Source: Bradyrhizobium sp. WSM471 (GTDB lineage: Bacteria > Pseudomonadota > Alphaproteobacteria > Rhizobiales > Xanthobacteraceae). From it: 64,000 nt of DNA. Position numbers and translations under genes: made by a program. The notes beneath the pieces were generated by a model, which did no database searches, had not been told where the DNA came from, and saw only the letters and a list, made by a program, of their open reading frames with translations. The stretch spans positions 4,712,001-4,776,000 of the forward strand of contig NZ_CM001442.1 in the NCBI RefSeq assembly GCF_000244915.1, in the 5' to 3' direction. This document shows positions 47,753 to 57,067 of the stretch, piece after piece; positions within the stretch are counted from its first letter, which is position 1; each line of letters begins with the position of its first letter.

Positions 47753-48363
47753 CAGGTGATCTCCTTCAGCGTGGTCGGCCCACCGGTCGGCGCCGAGAAC
47801 TGGCGGCCGTTCTGCGGACCGGGCTTGGGCGGATTGCCAGACGCAAAGCCATCGAGCACCTTGCCGAAGCTTTCCTTGGTCAGATCCTCATAGGTGTCCT
47901 TGCCGATCAGCACCATCGGCGCGTTCACGCAGGCACCGAGGCACTCCACCTCTTCCCAGCTGAAATTACCGTCCTTGGAGAGATGGAAGGGCTCGTGATG
48001 GATGCGATGCTCGCAGACGTGGATCAGATCCTCGGCGCCGCGCAGGCGGCACGGCGTGGTGCCGCAGACCTGGACGTGGGCCTTCTTGCCGACCGGGGCA
48101 AGCTGGAACATCGTGTAGAAGGTCGCGACCTCGAGCACGCGAATATAGGGCATGTCGAGCATGTCGGCGACAGCGCGGATTGCGGCCTCTGACACCCAGC
48201 CGTCGTGCTGTTCCTGAACGCGCCAGAGGATGGCGATCACGGCCGAAGCCTGGCGCCCGGCCGGATATTTCGCGATCTGCTGCTTGGCGAACGCGAGGTT
48301 CTCCTCCGTGAACGCAAAGCTCGCGGGCTGGACTTCCTTCGGTGCTAATCGGCGAACGGACAT
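47752..48363 (-). CDS. nuoE: NADH-quinone oxidoreductase subunit E
   Basis: This 203 aa thioredoxin-like subunit holds the [2Fe-2S] cluster N1a, with ligands in [10 protein letters not shown] and [10 protein letters not shown]. The N-terminal four-helix part ([20 protein letters not shown]) is typical. It is separated from nuoD by an FkbM methyltransferase gene, which is not standard. Confidence 0.97.
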   Translation of the reverse strand: MSVRRLAPKEVQPASFAFTEENLAFAKQQIAKYPAGRQASAVIAILWRVQEQHDGWVSEAAIRAVADMLDMPYIRVLEVATFYTMFQLAPVGKKAHVQVCGTTPCRLRGAEDLIHVCEHRIHHEPFHLSKDGNFSWEEVECLGACVNAPMVLIGKDTYEDLTKESFGKVLDGFASGNPPKPGPQNGRQFSAPTGGPTTLKEIT

Positions 48364-48375
48364 CTCTTCAATCTC

Positions 48376-49338
48376 TCACTGCACGCGGCGCGCGGTTTTC
48401 GCATTCAGGGCATTGATCCTGTCCTGCCAGAATGCGCTTGCGGTGCCGAAAACATTGTAGCCGACGTGAGTCGAGACCTTGATGCGGTCGAGGATCGACA
48501 GCTCGGTCACCGTCTCCATACGCCTTGTGCTGGGATCGTAGACGATCAGCTTCAGCGGGGTGTGTTCGAGGATGTAGCGCGAGACCGCATGCGAGCGGTC
48601 GCTGCCGTGCTCCTCGCACATGATGACGCTGTCGGCCTGGAGCAGCCGGGCGCCGCCCTTGATCGCCTCGATCTCGACGCCCTCGACGTCGAGCTTGATC
48701 AGGTACTTGCCGCTCGCGGCGATCTTGCCGTCGTCGATGAGATTATCGAGCGCAATGACCGGCACGTCCTCGCCGCCCGCCGAGGCATCGCCGGCGATGC
48801 TGAAGGCCTCGTGCTTGGTGCCTGACAGACGCGCGGTGCCACGGGCCGCGCCGATCGCGCATTTCATGGTCTCGAAGCGGCTGCCGTTGATGCGGGCGTT
48901 GTTGGCGAGCTTCGGATAGTTCTGACCCGACGGCTCGATCGCGATCGCCTTGTGCGAACCGAACGGCTTGCTGGACACCAGCACCGACCAGTAGCCGTAA
49001 TTCGCGCCGCAATCGAGCAGCGTATAGTCGACCTCGATGGAGTCGGCGAACAACAGCTCCAGCTCGTCCTCGTAATTGTAGGAGCGGTTGAGCAGCTTGC
49101 TCCAATAGCCATCGCCGTAGGGAAATTCGAACACGGCGTCGGGGTTGAGCTTGATCGCGATGTTGCGCTCGGGCAGCGTCTTGCGCAGCAGATTGGCGCA
49201 GGCGATGTAGCCCATATGCGAGAAGTGCGAGGAGATCTTCGATCCCGTCACCAGCGCCAAGGCAGCCGTCCGCTCCCACAGGTTGGCCCCTTCAAGGGCC
49301 CCCGAGGCACGGTCAAACTGGATCGGCGCCTGCGCCAT
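48376..49338 (-). CDS. FkbM-family SAM-dependent methyltransferase inside the nuo operon
   Basis: From ATG 49338, which shares one base with the nuoD stop (TGATG), the product is 320 aa. The SAM-binding motif I is LLDCGANYGYWS (about residues 107-118), and motif IKLDVEGVEIEAIKGG is the FkbM hallmark. About 100 residues precede the methyltransferase core. Known FkbM enzymes methylate hydroxyls of macrolides or glycans, but many members are uncharacterised. It ends 12 bp before nuoE. Candidate roles are a modification linked to complex I or an unrelated rider gene; the sequence does not decide. Confidence 0.85.
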   Translation of the reverse strand: MAQAPIQFDRASGALEGANLWERTAALALVTGSKISSHFSHMGYIACANLLRKTLPERNIAIKLNPDAVFEFPYGDGYWSKLLNRSYNYEDELELLFADSIEVDYTLLDCGANYGYWSVLVSSKPFGSHKAIAIEPSGQNYPKLANNARINGSRFETMKCAIGAARGTARLSGTKHEAFSIAGDASAGGEDVPVIALDNLIDDGKIAASGKYLIKLDVEGVEIEAIKGGARLLQADSVIMCEEHGSDRSHAVSRYILEHTPLKLIVYDPSTRRMETVTELSILDRIKVSTHVGYNVFGTASAFWQDRINALNAKTARRVQ

Positions 49339-50534
49339 CACCGATCGACCTCACCGAACACGATGTCGAGCGAGCCGAGGATCGCCGACACGTCGGCGAG
49401 CAGATGACCGCGGCAGATGTGGTCCATGGCCTGCAGATGCGCAAAGCCCGGCGCGCGGATCTTGCACTTGTACGGCTTGTTGGTGCCATCAGAGATCAGA
49501 AAGACGCCGAACTCGCCCTTGGGCGCCTCGACCGCGGCATAGACCTCGCCGGCCGGCACGTGGACGCCTTCGGTGTAGAGCTTGAAGTGGTGGATCAGCG
49601 CTTCCATCGAGCGCTTCATCTCGCCGCGGCGCGGCGGCGCGACCTTGTTGTCCTCGACGACGACGGGGCCCTTCCCGTCGGCTGCGTTCAGCTTCTGGAT
49701 GCACTGCTTCATGATGCGCACGGACTGGCGCATCTCTTCCATGCGGATCAGATAGCGGTCGTAGCAATCGCCGTTCTTGCCGATCGGGATGTCGAAATCC
49801 ATCTCGGCGTAGCATTCATAGGGCTGCGACTTGCGCAGGTCCCAGGCCGCGCCCGAACCGCGCACCATCACGCCGGAGAAGCCCCACTCCCAGGCTTCCT
49901 TCAGCGACACCACGCCGATGTCGACGTTGCGCTGCTTGAAGATGCGGTTGGCGGTCAGCAGCCGGTCGAGATCTTCGACCACTTTCAGGAACGGATCGCA
50001 CCAGGCGTCGATGTCGTCGACCAGCTTCTGCGGCAGGTCCTGATGCACGCCGCCGACGCGGAAGTAGGCTGCGTGCATGCGGCTGCCCGAGGCGCGCTCG
50101 TAGAACACCATCAGCTTTTCGCGCTCTTCAAAACCCCACAGCGGCGGGGTCAGCGCGCCGACGTCCATCGCCTGCGTGGTGACGTTGAGCAAATGCGACA
50201 GGATGCGGCCGATCTCGCAATAGAGCACGCGGATCAGCTGCGCGCGGCGCGGCACCTCGATGCCGAGCAGCTTTTCTGCAGCCATGCAGAAGGCGTGCTC
50301 CTGGTTCATCGGCGCGACGTAGTCGAGACGGTCGAAATAAGGGATCGCCTGCAGATAGGTCTTCTGCTCGATCAGCTTTTCGGTGCCGCGGTGAAGCAGG
50401 CCGATATGCGGGTCGACGCGGGCGACGACTTCGCCGTCAAGCTCCAGCACCAGGCGCAGCACGCCGTGCGCCGCCGGATGCTGCGGCCCAAAATTGATCG
50501 TAAAGTTGCGAAGCTGTTCGGGTTGCTCGTTCAT
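49338..50534 (-). CDS. nuoD: NADH-quinone oxidoreductase subunit D
   Basis: This 398 aa subunit with NiFe-hydrogenase ancestry forms the quinone-reduction site with NuoB. Key residues are in [20 protein letters not shown] (His-loop), [14 protein letters not shown] and the conserved C-terminal DIVFGEVDR. The usual short form is encoded separately from nuoC, as in most alphaproteobacteria. Confidence 0.97.
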   Translation of the reverse strand: MNEQPEQLRNFTINFGPQHPAAHGVLRLVLELDGEVVARVDPHIGLLHRGTEKLIEQKTYLQAIPYFDRLDYVAPMNQEHAFCMAAEKLLGIEVPRRAQLIRVLYCEIGRILSHLLNVTTQAMDVGALTPPLWGFEEREKLMVFYERASGSRMHAAYFRVGGVHQDLPQKLVDDIDAWCDPFLKVVEDLDRLLTANRIFKQRNVDIGVVSLKEAWEWGFSGVMVRGSGAAWDLRKSQPYECYAEMDFDIPIGKNGDCYDRYLIRMEEMRQSVRIMKQCIQKLNAADGKGPVVVEDNKVAPPRRGEMKRSMEALIHHFKLYTEGVHVPAGEVYAAVEAPKGEFGVFLISDGTNKPYKCKIRAPGFAHLQAMDHICRGHLLADVSAILGSLDIVFGEVDR

Positions 50535-50536
50535 GT

Positions 50537-51151
50537 TCAGACCTTCGGTCCCGCTTTTTCATCGCCCGGAAGGACCGGATAGTCGGCGCCCTCCCACGGG
50601 GACAAAAAGTCGAACTTGCGGAATTCCTGGTTGAGCCTGACCGGCTCGTACACCACCCGCTTCTCCTGGTCGTCGTAGCGGACCTCGAGGAAGCCGGTGG
50701 TCGGGAAATCCTTGCGCAGCGGATGCCCCTCGAAGCCGTAATCGGTCAGGAGGCGGCGCATGTCGGGATGACCGACGAAGATCACGCCATAGAGGTCGTA
50801 GGCCTCGCGCTCGAACCAGTCGGCGCCTGGAAACACCTCGATCAGCGACGGCACCTGCGTGGTCTCGTCGGCCTGGGCCTTGAGCCGGATCCGCGCGTTC
50901 AGGGTGGGTGACAGGAAGTGATAGATCACGTCGAAGCGCTTCTCGCGCGAGGGATAGTCCGCCGCCGTGATGTCTGTGAAGTTGACGAAGCGGCAGTTCG
51001 GGTCGTCGCGGAGGTACTTGACCACCTCGACGATCTTGCTGGCTTCGACATCGACCGTGAGCTGGTTGAAGGCCACCGAATGACCGATGGCGGCGCCCGC
51101 AAGCGCGCTAACGATCGTCTGCCCCAGGGCGTCGAGCTTGGCGTCGTCCAT
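50537..51151 (-). CDS. nuoC: NADH-quinone oxidoreductase subunit C
   Basis: From ATG 51151 the product is 204 aa. The family signature [21 protein letters not shown] and the segment [17 protein letters not shown] are present. It is a structural subunit of the peripheral arm, 2 bp upstream of nuoD. An open frame extends upstream into nuoB but is not used. Confidence 0.97.
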   Translation of the reverse strand: MDDAKLDALGQTIVSALAGAAIGHSVAFNQLTVDVEASKIVEVVKYLRDDPNCRFVNFTDITAADYPSREKRFDVIYHFLSPTLNARIRLKAQADETTQVPSLIEVFPGADWFEREAYDLYGVIFVGHPDMRRLLTDYGFEGHPLRKDFPTTGFLEVRYDDQEKRVVYEPVRLNQEFRKFDFLSPWEGADYPVLPGDEKAGPKV

Positions 51152-51162
51152 GACGTAAAACC

Positions 51163-51750
51163 TTAGCGTTCGATGGTGCCGGTGCGGCGGATCTTCTTCT
51201 GCAGCAGCAGCACGCCGTAGAGCAGCGCTTCCGCCGTGGGCGGGCAGCCCGGCACGTAGATGTCGATCGGCACGATCCGGTCGCAACCGCGCACGACCGA
51301 GTAGGAATAGTGATAATAGCCGCCGCCATTGGCGCAGGAGCCCATCGAGATGACGTAGCGCGGCTCGGGCATCTGGTCGTAGACCTTGCGCAGCGCAGGC
51401 GCCATCTTGTTGGTCAGGGTCCCCGCGACGATCATCACGTCCGACTGACGCGGTGAGGCGCGCGGCGCGAAGCCGAAGCGCTCGACGTCGTAGCGCGGCA
51501 TCGACACCTGCATCATCTCGACCGCGCAGCAGGCGAGACCGAAGGTCATCCACATCAGCGAGCCGGTACGCGCCCAGGTGATGAGGTCGTCGGTCGCGGC
51601 CACGAAGAAGCCCTTGTCGGACAGTTCCGAATTGACCTCGAGGAAGAACGGATCATTGGCCCCGACCGGCCTGCCGGTCGACGGGTCCAGGATGCCCTTG
51701 GGGGCCGGCGCGAGAACCGGACCGGCGGACGACACAGGGTTCAATCCCAT
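51163..51750 (-). CDS. nuoB: NADH-quinone oxidoreductase subunit B
   Basis: From ATG 51750 ([10 protein letters not shown]) the product is 195 aa; the ATG lies inside the last codons of nuoA, an overlap of 10 nt. Ligands of the terminal cluster N2 are in [24 protein letters not shown] and [10 protein letters not shown]. It has an N-terminal extension of about 20 residues, normal for rhizobia. Confidence 0.97.
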   Translation of the reverse strand: MGLNPVSSAGPVLAPAPKGILDPSTGRPVGANDPFFLEVNSELSDKGFFVAATDDLITWARTGSLMWMTFGLACCAVEMMQVSMPRYDVERFGFAPRASPRQSDVMIVAGTLTNKMAPALRKVYDQMPEPRYVISMGSCANGGGYYHYSYSVVRGCDRIVPIDIYVPGCPPTAEALLYGVLLLQKKIRRTGTIER

Positions 51751-52106
51751 TCGAGTGCGCCTTTCTTCCATTCATAGGCGAACCCGACCGTCAGCACGCC
51801 AAGGAACACCACCATGGACCAGAAGCCGGTCGCGCCGAGCTTGCCGAACGCCACCGCCCAGGGAAACAGGAACGCCACCTCGAGGTCGAAGATGATGAAG
51901 AGGATGGCGACGAGATAGAAGCGGACGTCGAACTTCATGCGGGCGTCGTCGAAGGCGTTGAAACCGCACTCATACGCCGACAGCTTTTCCGGGTCCGGCT
52001 GCTGGAACGCCACGATGAAGGGCGCGATCAGCAGCACCAGGCCAATGAGGCCCGCTACCCCGATGAAGACGACGAGTGGAAGATAGTTCTGCAGAATGCC
52101 GCTCAT
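51741..52106 (-). CDS. nuoA: NADH-quinone oxidoreductase subunit A
   Basis: This 121 aa subunit from ATG 52106 ([16 protein letters not shown]) has three TM helices and the conserved loop [20 protein letters not shown] containing the quinone-channel Cys. It opens the nuo operon. A weak promoter-like pair TTGCGC-N17-TAAGGC lies about 70 nt upstream on the minus strand, unproven. Confidence 0.97.
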   Translation of the reverse strand: MSGILQNYLPLVVFIGVAGLIGLVLLIAPFIVAFQQPDPEKLSAYECGFNAFDDARMKFDVRFYLVAILFIIFDLEVAFLFPWAVAFGKLGATGFWSMVVFLGVLTVGFAYEWKKGALEWD

Positions 52107-52676
52107 TGACGAGCCCTTTTTCCCGCAGCCTCGGGACAGCCACGGATTCGTCCAGTTTGGAATTGTTCTGAGCCTTAGCGCAGTGCACCAATGGGCGCAA
52201 GACACGCTCTTTTTAGGCCCTTTGTCGCCCTCAAAACGGTGGAAATCCCGGAATCACCCCGCGGCTGGTATGGAGCAGATCGAGCGCCCCAGCAAGGGCG
52301 CCCCGATCAGTCCACACGCGCTGGGCCGTGACGTCCGTTGTTGGGAAGGCTCACTTTATCTAGGCCGCGACGCAGCAAAGTCCAGATTACAACGAGGACA
52401 GGCGCGCCCACGATCGGGCGACCGATCCGGGAGCCATGCATCACGATCGGCCCCGGGCCCGTCTGGCGAATACGTCGGGCGGGCGGCGCCCGCTTCTGCC
52501 GCCGCGGAAAATCAGTGGCGAGCGCGGCGGCGACGTGGCTTGGTCGTCACGCGCCGCGCTCGCATGAGCTTCAGGCCGGGGGCATGGCCCGCGAGCTCAT
52601 CGATCTCGTGGTGGAAGCCGGTGACGAGCCGGTCAGGCTCTCACGATGGCCTTCCCTCGCCTGCTCGTCATCTGCC
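52107..52676. other. 570 bp between nuoA and the siderophore receptor gene
   Basis: No convincing gene is seen. On the minus strand, one 44-codon frame at 52307-52441 encodes a short peptide with a hydrophobic stretch (PIVGAPVLVVIWTLL) but has no clear ribosome-binding site. A stop-to-stop frame of about 42 codons ends in the basic tail KPRRRRARH near 52510. Either may be decay debris. The nuo promoter should be at the 52107-52240 end. Confidence 0.4.
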
Positions 52677-54929
52677 TCACCATTTGTAGGAGACGCTGGC
52701 GGTCACGCGCCGGCGGTCGCCGTAGAAGCAGGAGGACGCCGCCGCGCAGCTCGCGACGTAGACCTTGTCGGTCAAATTGATCACGTTCAGCGCGGTGCGC
52801 CAGTTCTGCCACTCATAGTGGAGCGCGAGATCGCCGAGCACGACTGCGGGAACCTCGAGGGTATTGGCGGTATCCGCCCACGACGACCCGATATAGCGGG
52901 CACCGCCGCCGAAGCCGAACCTTGCGAGCGGCCCGTCCTTGAAGGTGTAGTCCGCCCAGCCGGACACCAGGAGCTCGGGCGTGTTGGTCGGGGTCTTGCC
53001 GACCAGCGACGGGTCCAGATCCCTGCTGTTGAACAAATGGTAGGCCGTGAACGAGCCGATCAGCTTCAGCTCACGCGTGGCGTTCGCCACCGCTTCGAGC
53101 TCGATGCCGCGCGAGGTCACCTCGCCGGTCTGGTTCTGCAAGGTCGTGACGACAGGATCAGTGGTTGCCACGTTCTGGCGCTTCAGATCGAACACCGAGG
53201 CGGTGAAGTAGCCGTCAAATCCCCGGGGCGCGACCTTCACGCCGATTTCGGCCTGCTGGCCGGTCTCCGGCAGGAACAGCTGGTTTTGCGCGTTGAGGCC
53301 GATGATCGGATTGTAGCTCGTGGCGTAGGACACATAGGGCGCGATGCCGTTGTCGAAATTGTAGATCAGCCCGGCGCGTCCGCTGAATCGGCTGTCGTCG
53401 CGGCTGGCGAGCGTGGCGCCGGTATCGCGGGCAGCCTGCGTCGTCTCGACCCAATCGTTGCGGCCGCTCAGCACCAGCGTGAAATTGCCGAGCTTCATCT
53501 GGTCCTGAAGATAGGTGCCGGCCTGCTTCTGCGTGATCTGGAAGTTGCGGAACGGTGCGCCGGTCAACGGAATGTCAAATCCATAGGCGGGATTGAAGAC
53601 GTTGATCGAAGGGACGGTGCCGAAGTTGAAAGCCTGATAGTCGTCGATCTGGTAGCCCTTCAAATCGACCCCGAACAGCATCGTGTGCCGCACCGCGCCG
53701 GTGTTGAAGCGGTACTCCAGCTGGTTGTCGAGATTGGCCTGGTTGGCGGTGTTCTTCGCATACCAATTATAGCGACCGAGATTAGCTGTGTTGATGTCCG
53801 CCCAATTGTTGCCGACGTAGCCGCGATAGCTCACGTCGACATGGGCAAACCGCGCATTCTGCCGGAACGTCAAATCGTCGGTGAGATTGCGCTCGAACTG
53901 ATAGCCCAGCATCTCCTGCTCGCGCGTGAACTTGTCGACCCTGGGATCGCCGGCGAAAAAGCTGGTCGGGATCTTACCGAACCGAGCGTTGGTCACCGTG
54001 CCCTCATAGGGCAGGAAGTTGATGCCACGGGTTTCCTGCCGGGACGCTGAAGCCAGCACCGTGAACGTCGTGTCGGCGTCCGGCTTCCAAGTCACCGACG
54101 GCGCGATGAAGTAGTTGTTATCAGGCGTGAAATTGACCTGCGTAGGGCCGTTCTGGACCTGGCCGACGACGCGGTAGAACAGCTTGCCGTTCTCAGGGCT
54201 CGTCGCGACCGGACCGCCGACATCGAAGCCGACATAGGCGTTGCCGAAATTGTTGACGCCGGTCTCGATGAAACGGACGGGCTCCGCCGGCGGCATCTTG
54301 CTGATGACGTTGACGATGCCGCTCGGGCTCGATCCGCCATAGAGCACGGCCGATGGGCCGCGCAGCACCTCGACGCGCTCCATGTTGGGCGTCTGGAGCT
54401 TCCAGCTCGCATAGGATGTGTAGAACAGCTGCATGCCGTCGAGAAACAGCCCGACGTCGTCGGACTTGAAGCCGCGGATCAGCCACCAGTCGTTGCGCGT
54501 GTCAGCGCCGAAGGTCCCGGCGCGGACACCGGCGGTATAGCGCAGGACCTCATCGAGCTTGTTCGCCTTCTGGTCGCGGATCTGCTCCGCGCCAATCACC
54601 GACACCGCCTGCGGCGTCTCCATGATCGGGGTGTTGGTCTTGGTGCCGGACGAGCTGCGGCCGGCGACGTAGCCGTGCACCGGGCCGAGCGGGGTTTCGA
54701 CGAAACCGACATTGCGCGGCGGCTGCGGCCTGCTTCGGTTGGCGGTCTGCTCGGATGATCGCGGCGCGCGGCGCTGGACGGAGGGCGCCGTCCGGCGGCG
54801 CGCTTCCGGCGCAGTGACGGTCACCGACGGAATGTTCTGCGCGCCACCCTGCGCAGGAGATTGTGCAAACGATGCCTGCGGCAGCAAAACCCAAGCGGAT
54901 GCGGTCGCCAATACGGCCGACCGCAGCAT
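52677..54929 (-). CDS. TonB-dependent siderophore receptor
   Basis: From ATG 54929 (MLRSAVLATASAWVLLPQAS) the product is 750 aa with a signal peptide; a TTG start at 54944 after GGGG would add five residues. The plug (TPIMETPQAVSVIGAEQIRD, NDWWLIRGF, GPSAVLYGGSSPSGIVNVIS) and a barrel with the C-terminal NLTDKVYVASC...ASVSYKW pattern match ferrichrome/ferric-siderophore receptors (FhuA/FoxA-like class). It imports an iron chelate across the outer membrane. Three tandem 12-mers lie upstream as a possible regulatory array. The MarR gene 190 bp upstream is in the same direction. Confidence 0.92.
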   Translation of the reverse strand: MLRSAVLATASAWVLLPQASFAQSPAQGGAQNIPSVTVTAPEARRRTAPSVQRRAPRSSEQTANRSRPQPPRNVGFVETPLGPVHGYVAGRSSSGTKTNTPIMETPQAVSVIGAEQIRDQKANKLDEVLRYTAGVRAGTFGADTRNDWWLIRGFKSDDVGLFLDGMQLFYTSYASWKLQTPNMERVEVLRGPSAVLYGGSSPSGIVNVISKMPPAEPVRFIETGVNNFGNAYVGFDVGGPVATSPENGKLFYRVVGQVQNGPTQVNFTPDNNYFIAPSVTWKPDADTTFTVLASASRQETRGINFLPYEGTVTNARFGKIPTSFFAGDPRVDKFTREQEMLGYQFERNLTDDLTFRQNARFAHVDVSYRGYVGNNWADINTANLGRYNWYAKNTANQANLDNQLEYRFNTGAVRHTMLFGVDLKGYQIDDYQAFNFGTVPSINVFNPAYGFDIPLTGAPFRNFQITQKQAGTYLQDQMKLGNFTLVLSGRNDWVETTQAARDTGATLASRDDSRFSGRAGLIYNFDNGIAPYVSYATSYNPIIGLNAQNQLFLPETGQQAEIGVKVAPRGFDGYFTASVFDLKRQNVATTDPVVTTLQNQTGEVTSRGIELEAVANATRELKLIGSFTAYHLFNSRDLDPSLVGKTPTNTPELLVSGWADYTFKDGPLARFGFGGGARYIGSSWADTANTLEVPAVVLGDLALHYEWQNWRTALNVINLTDKVYVASCAAASSCFYGDRRRVTASVSYKW

Positions 54930-55054
54930 TCCAAGACTGTTCAACGCGCAACCCCAAAACTGCGTGTTTTGATTTGCACATGCCGTCAGTCCCATGAGGG
55001 CATGCGCTTGCGGTGACGCTTAGGGGAGCGCGCGCGAAATTCCTAATTGAAAGC

Positions 55055-55090
55055 CTCTTAGAAGGAGTCTTAGAAAGAGTCTTGGACGCG
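55055..55090. promoter_or_regulatory. Three tandem 12-mers upstream of siderophore receptor
   Basis: CTCTTAGAAGGA, GTCTTAGAAAGA and GTCTTGGACGCG follow one another without gaps. They lie about 125-160 bp before the receptor ATG and just downstream of the MarR gene. TTAGAA is part of the Irr/iron-control motifs described in rhizobia, but a clear dyad is lacking, so the assignment to an iron regulator is a guess. Confidence 0.45.
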
Positions 55091-55119
55091 ATCCAACATG
55101 TTCCGGGATCGCAGAAACG

Positions 55120-55635
55120 TCAGCGCGAAATCTTCTCGCTCTCGAGCATCTCGGCGGCGATCGCCGTCAGCTGATCGACCTGCTGCAGCAGCATCTCGAA
55201 CTCGGCTTCGCTCAGATGTTCGCGCAAACGCCGATTGCGCTCCTGCGCTCCGGCGACGATCGCATCATGCGCCGCAAGGCCCGTTGCGGTCAGCGAGACC
55301 AGCACCTCGCGGCTGTCCTTCGGGTTGGCCGATTTCGCGATCAGCTTGCGCGAGACGAGTTCCGCAAGGGCGCGGCTGATTTGCCCCTTGTCCTGGCCGA
55401 CGGCTTCCGCAAGCCGCGCCACGCTCATCGGCGGCCGCCGGCCGAGCGAGGCGACGAGGCCGAACTCGACCGATGACAATCCGGCGAGACGCTTGTAGCG
55501 CAGGATGGCGCCGCGCTTGAGCAAATTGGCCAGCACCATCAGCCGCGATGACAGCATGACGGTGATCGGCGCCGGTGACTGACTTTCGTCCGCATCGGAC
55601 GATGTGCGCCCGTCCCTGCCTGATGTCTGGCTCAT
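55120..55635 (-). CDS. MarR-family transcriptional regulator
   Basis: From ATG 55635 the product is 171 aa. It has a winged helix (LSSVEFGLVASLGRRPPMSV, LAEAVGQDKGQISRALAELV, SRKLIAK, then the wing NPKDSREVLVSLTATG) and C-terminal dimerisation helices. The N-terminal 20 residues are polar and disordered. It is divergent from the Rieske oxygenase gene at 55816, with palindromes between them, so repression of that catabolic gene set is the likely role. Confidence 0.9.
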   Translation of the reverse strand: MSQTSGRDGRTSSDADESQSPAPITVMLSSRLMVLANLLKRGAILRYKRLAGLSSVEFGLVASLGRRPPMSVARLAEAVGQDKGQISRALAELVSRKLIAKSANPKDSREVLVSLTATGLAAHDAIVAGAQERNRRLREHLSEAEFEMLLQQVDQLTAIAAEMLESEKISR

Positions 55636-55666
55636 GATCCACCTCTGCCAAGAAAGCCGCGGCGTG

Positions 55667-55677
55667 CCAAGTCTTGG
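55667..55677. promoter_or_regulatory. Palindrome near MarR start
   Basis: CCAAG-T-CTTGG, an 11 bp dyad about 30 bp upstream of the MarR ATG. It is a possible second operator or autoregulatory site. Confidence 0.3.
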
Positions 55678-55733
55678 TAGCGCAACCTCCCCAGCCTGAT
55701 CCGGATGCGACCAAAAGGCATTTGCAAATTCGT

Positions 55734-55744
55734 TGACATTGTCA
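55734..55744. promoter_or_regulatory. Candidate MarR operator overlapping a -35 element
   Basis: TGACA-T-TGTCA, within TTGACATTGTCATCAA. TTGACA (55733-55738) is also a perfect -35 hexamer for the oxygenase gene; with a 17 bp spacer the -10 would be TTCACT at 55756. A repressor here would block RNA polymerase. MarR proteins often use such short dyads. Confidence 0.5.
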
Positions 55745-55815
55745 TCAATCGGCCTTTCACTGATGTTCAAGGCGTCGCAAGCCGGGCCAGCAAGGCCGAC
55801 AGCGGGAGGATCAGC

Positions 55816-57006
55816 ATGACCATCACCCAGCGGGATCGCGATCTCGGCACGGCCTATGCGATGAAGCCCGCGCACACCCGCACCGAGCTCACCTCGGTCG
55901 TGCGCGGCACGCCGATGGGCGAACTGCTGCGACGTTACTGGCATCCGGTCGGGCTCATCAGCGACGCAACCGACACCCCGAAGAACGTTCGCGCGCTGGG
56001 CGAGGACCTGGTGCTGTTCCGCGACAAGCACGGCCGCGCCGGCCTGCTGCACGCCCGCTGCTGCCACCGCGGCACCACGCTCTATTATGGCAAGGTCGAG
56101 GAGGACGGCATCCGCTGCTGCTATCACGGCTGGAAGTTCGACACCGAAGGTCATTGCCTGGAGCAGCCCTGCGAGCCCGATGGCGGCCAGTTCAAGGACA
56201 AGGTGCGCCAGCCCTGGTATCCGGTCGAGGAACGCTACGGGCTGATCTTCGCCTATATGGGCCCAGCCGAGAAACGCCCGGTGCTGCCGGCCTATGAATG
56301 CCTGGAGACCATGGACGACGGCGAGTTCGTCGAGGCCGACGATTCCTCGATCGGCGGCGGTGGTCCCGCGATCATCCCCTGCAACTGGCTGCAGCATTTC
56401 GAGAACGTGGTCGACCCCTACCACGTGCCGGTGCTGCACGGCTCGTTCTCGGGTCCGCAGTTCACCAACATGATGGCCTCGATGCCGGAGGTGACGTTCG
56501 ACAAGACCCCGCGCGGGATCGCGGTGCGTTCGATCCGCAAGCAGGATGACGGCCGTGAGTTTTACCGCGTCACCGAGGCGGCGCTCCCCACCTTGCGCGT
56601 CGTTCCAAACCCGCGCGTGGCGCAATTCGCCCGCGTCGAGTCGATCGGCTGGACACTGCCGATCGACGACACCTCGTTCCGCATCTACGTCGCCGGCCGC
56701 GTCAAGAGCGCCGGCGACATCGGCCGCATGCGCTCGAAATTCAACGGCAAGTTCTGGTGGGACATGACCGAGGAAGAGCACCAGCAATTCCCCGGCGACT
56801 ACGAGGCTCAGGTCGGCCAGGGACCGCAGACCATCCATTCCGAGGAGCATTTCGGCCAGAGCGACCGCGGCATCCTCTTGATCCGGCGCATGCTGAGCGA
56901 GCAGCTCGAGGCGATGGAAGCAGGCCGCGATCCGATCGGCATCTCGTTCGATGCAAGCGCGCCTCCGGTCGAATTCGAAGCGGGGAATTACATCCGCGAA
57001 GGCTGA
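55816..57006 (+). CDS. Rieske-type aromatic ring-hydroxylating oxygenase, large subunit
   Basis: ATG 55816 follows GGGAGGA and gives 396 aa. The Rieske [2Fe-2S] ligands are C82-x-H84 (RCCHRG) and C101-x-x-H104 (CCYHGW). The mononuclear iron centre is in ENVVDPYHVPVLHG (His203, His208), with Asp200 as the bridging residue. This is the phthalate/vanillate/carbazole-type oxygenase architecture. Ferredoxin and reductase genes are not adjacent and must come from elsewhere. The MFS gene 61 bp downstream may import the substrate. Confidence 0.92.
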   Translation: MTITQRDRDLGTAYAMKPAHTRTELTSVVRGTPMGELLRRYWHPVGLISDATDTPKNVRALGEDLVLFRDKHGRAGLLHARCCHRGTTLYYGKVEEDGIRCCYHGWKFDTEGHCLEQPCEPDGGQFKDKVRQPWYPVEERYGLIFAYMGPAEKRPVLPAYECLETMDDGEFVEADDSSIGGGGPAIIPCNWLQHFENVVDPYHVPVLHGSFSGPQFTNMMASMPEVTFDKTPRGIAVRSIRKQDDGREFYRVTEAALPTLRVVPNPRVAQFARVESIGWTLPIDDTSFRIYVAGRVKSAGDIGRMRSKFNGKFWWDMTEEEHQQFPGDYEAQVGQGPQTIHSEEHFGQSDRGILLIRRMLSEQLEAMEAGRDPIGISFDASAPPVEFEAGNYIREG

Positions 57007-57067
57007 CCTGCCAGCTCCAATCAGGGCTGGACCGACAACGATAACAAAGACTAATTGGGGGAAAGCG

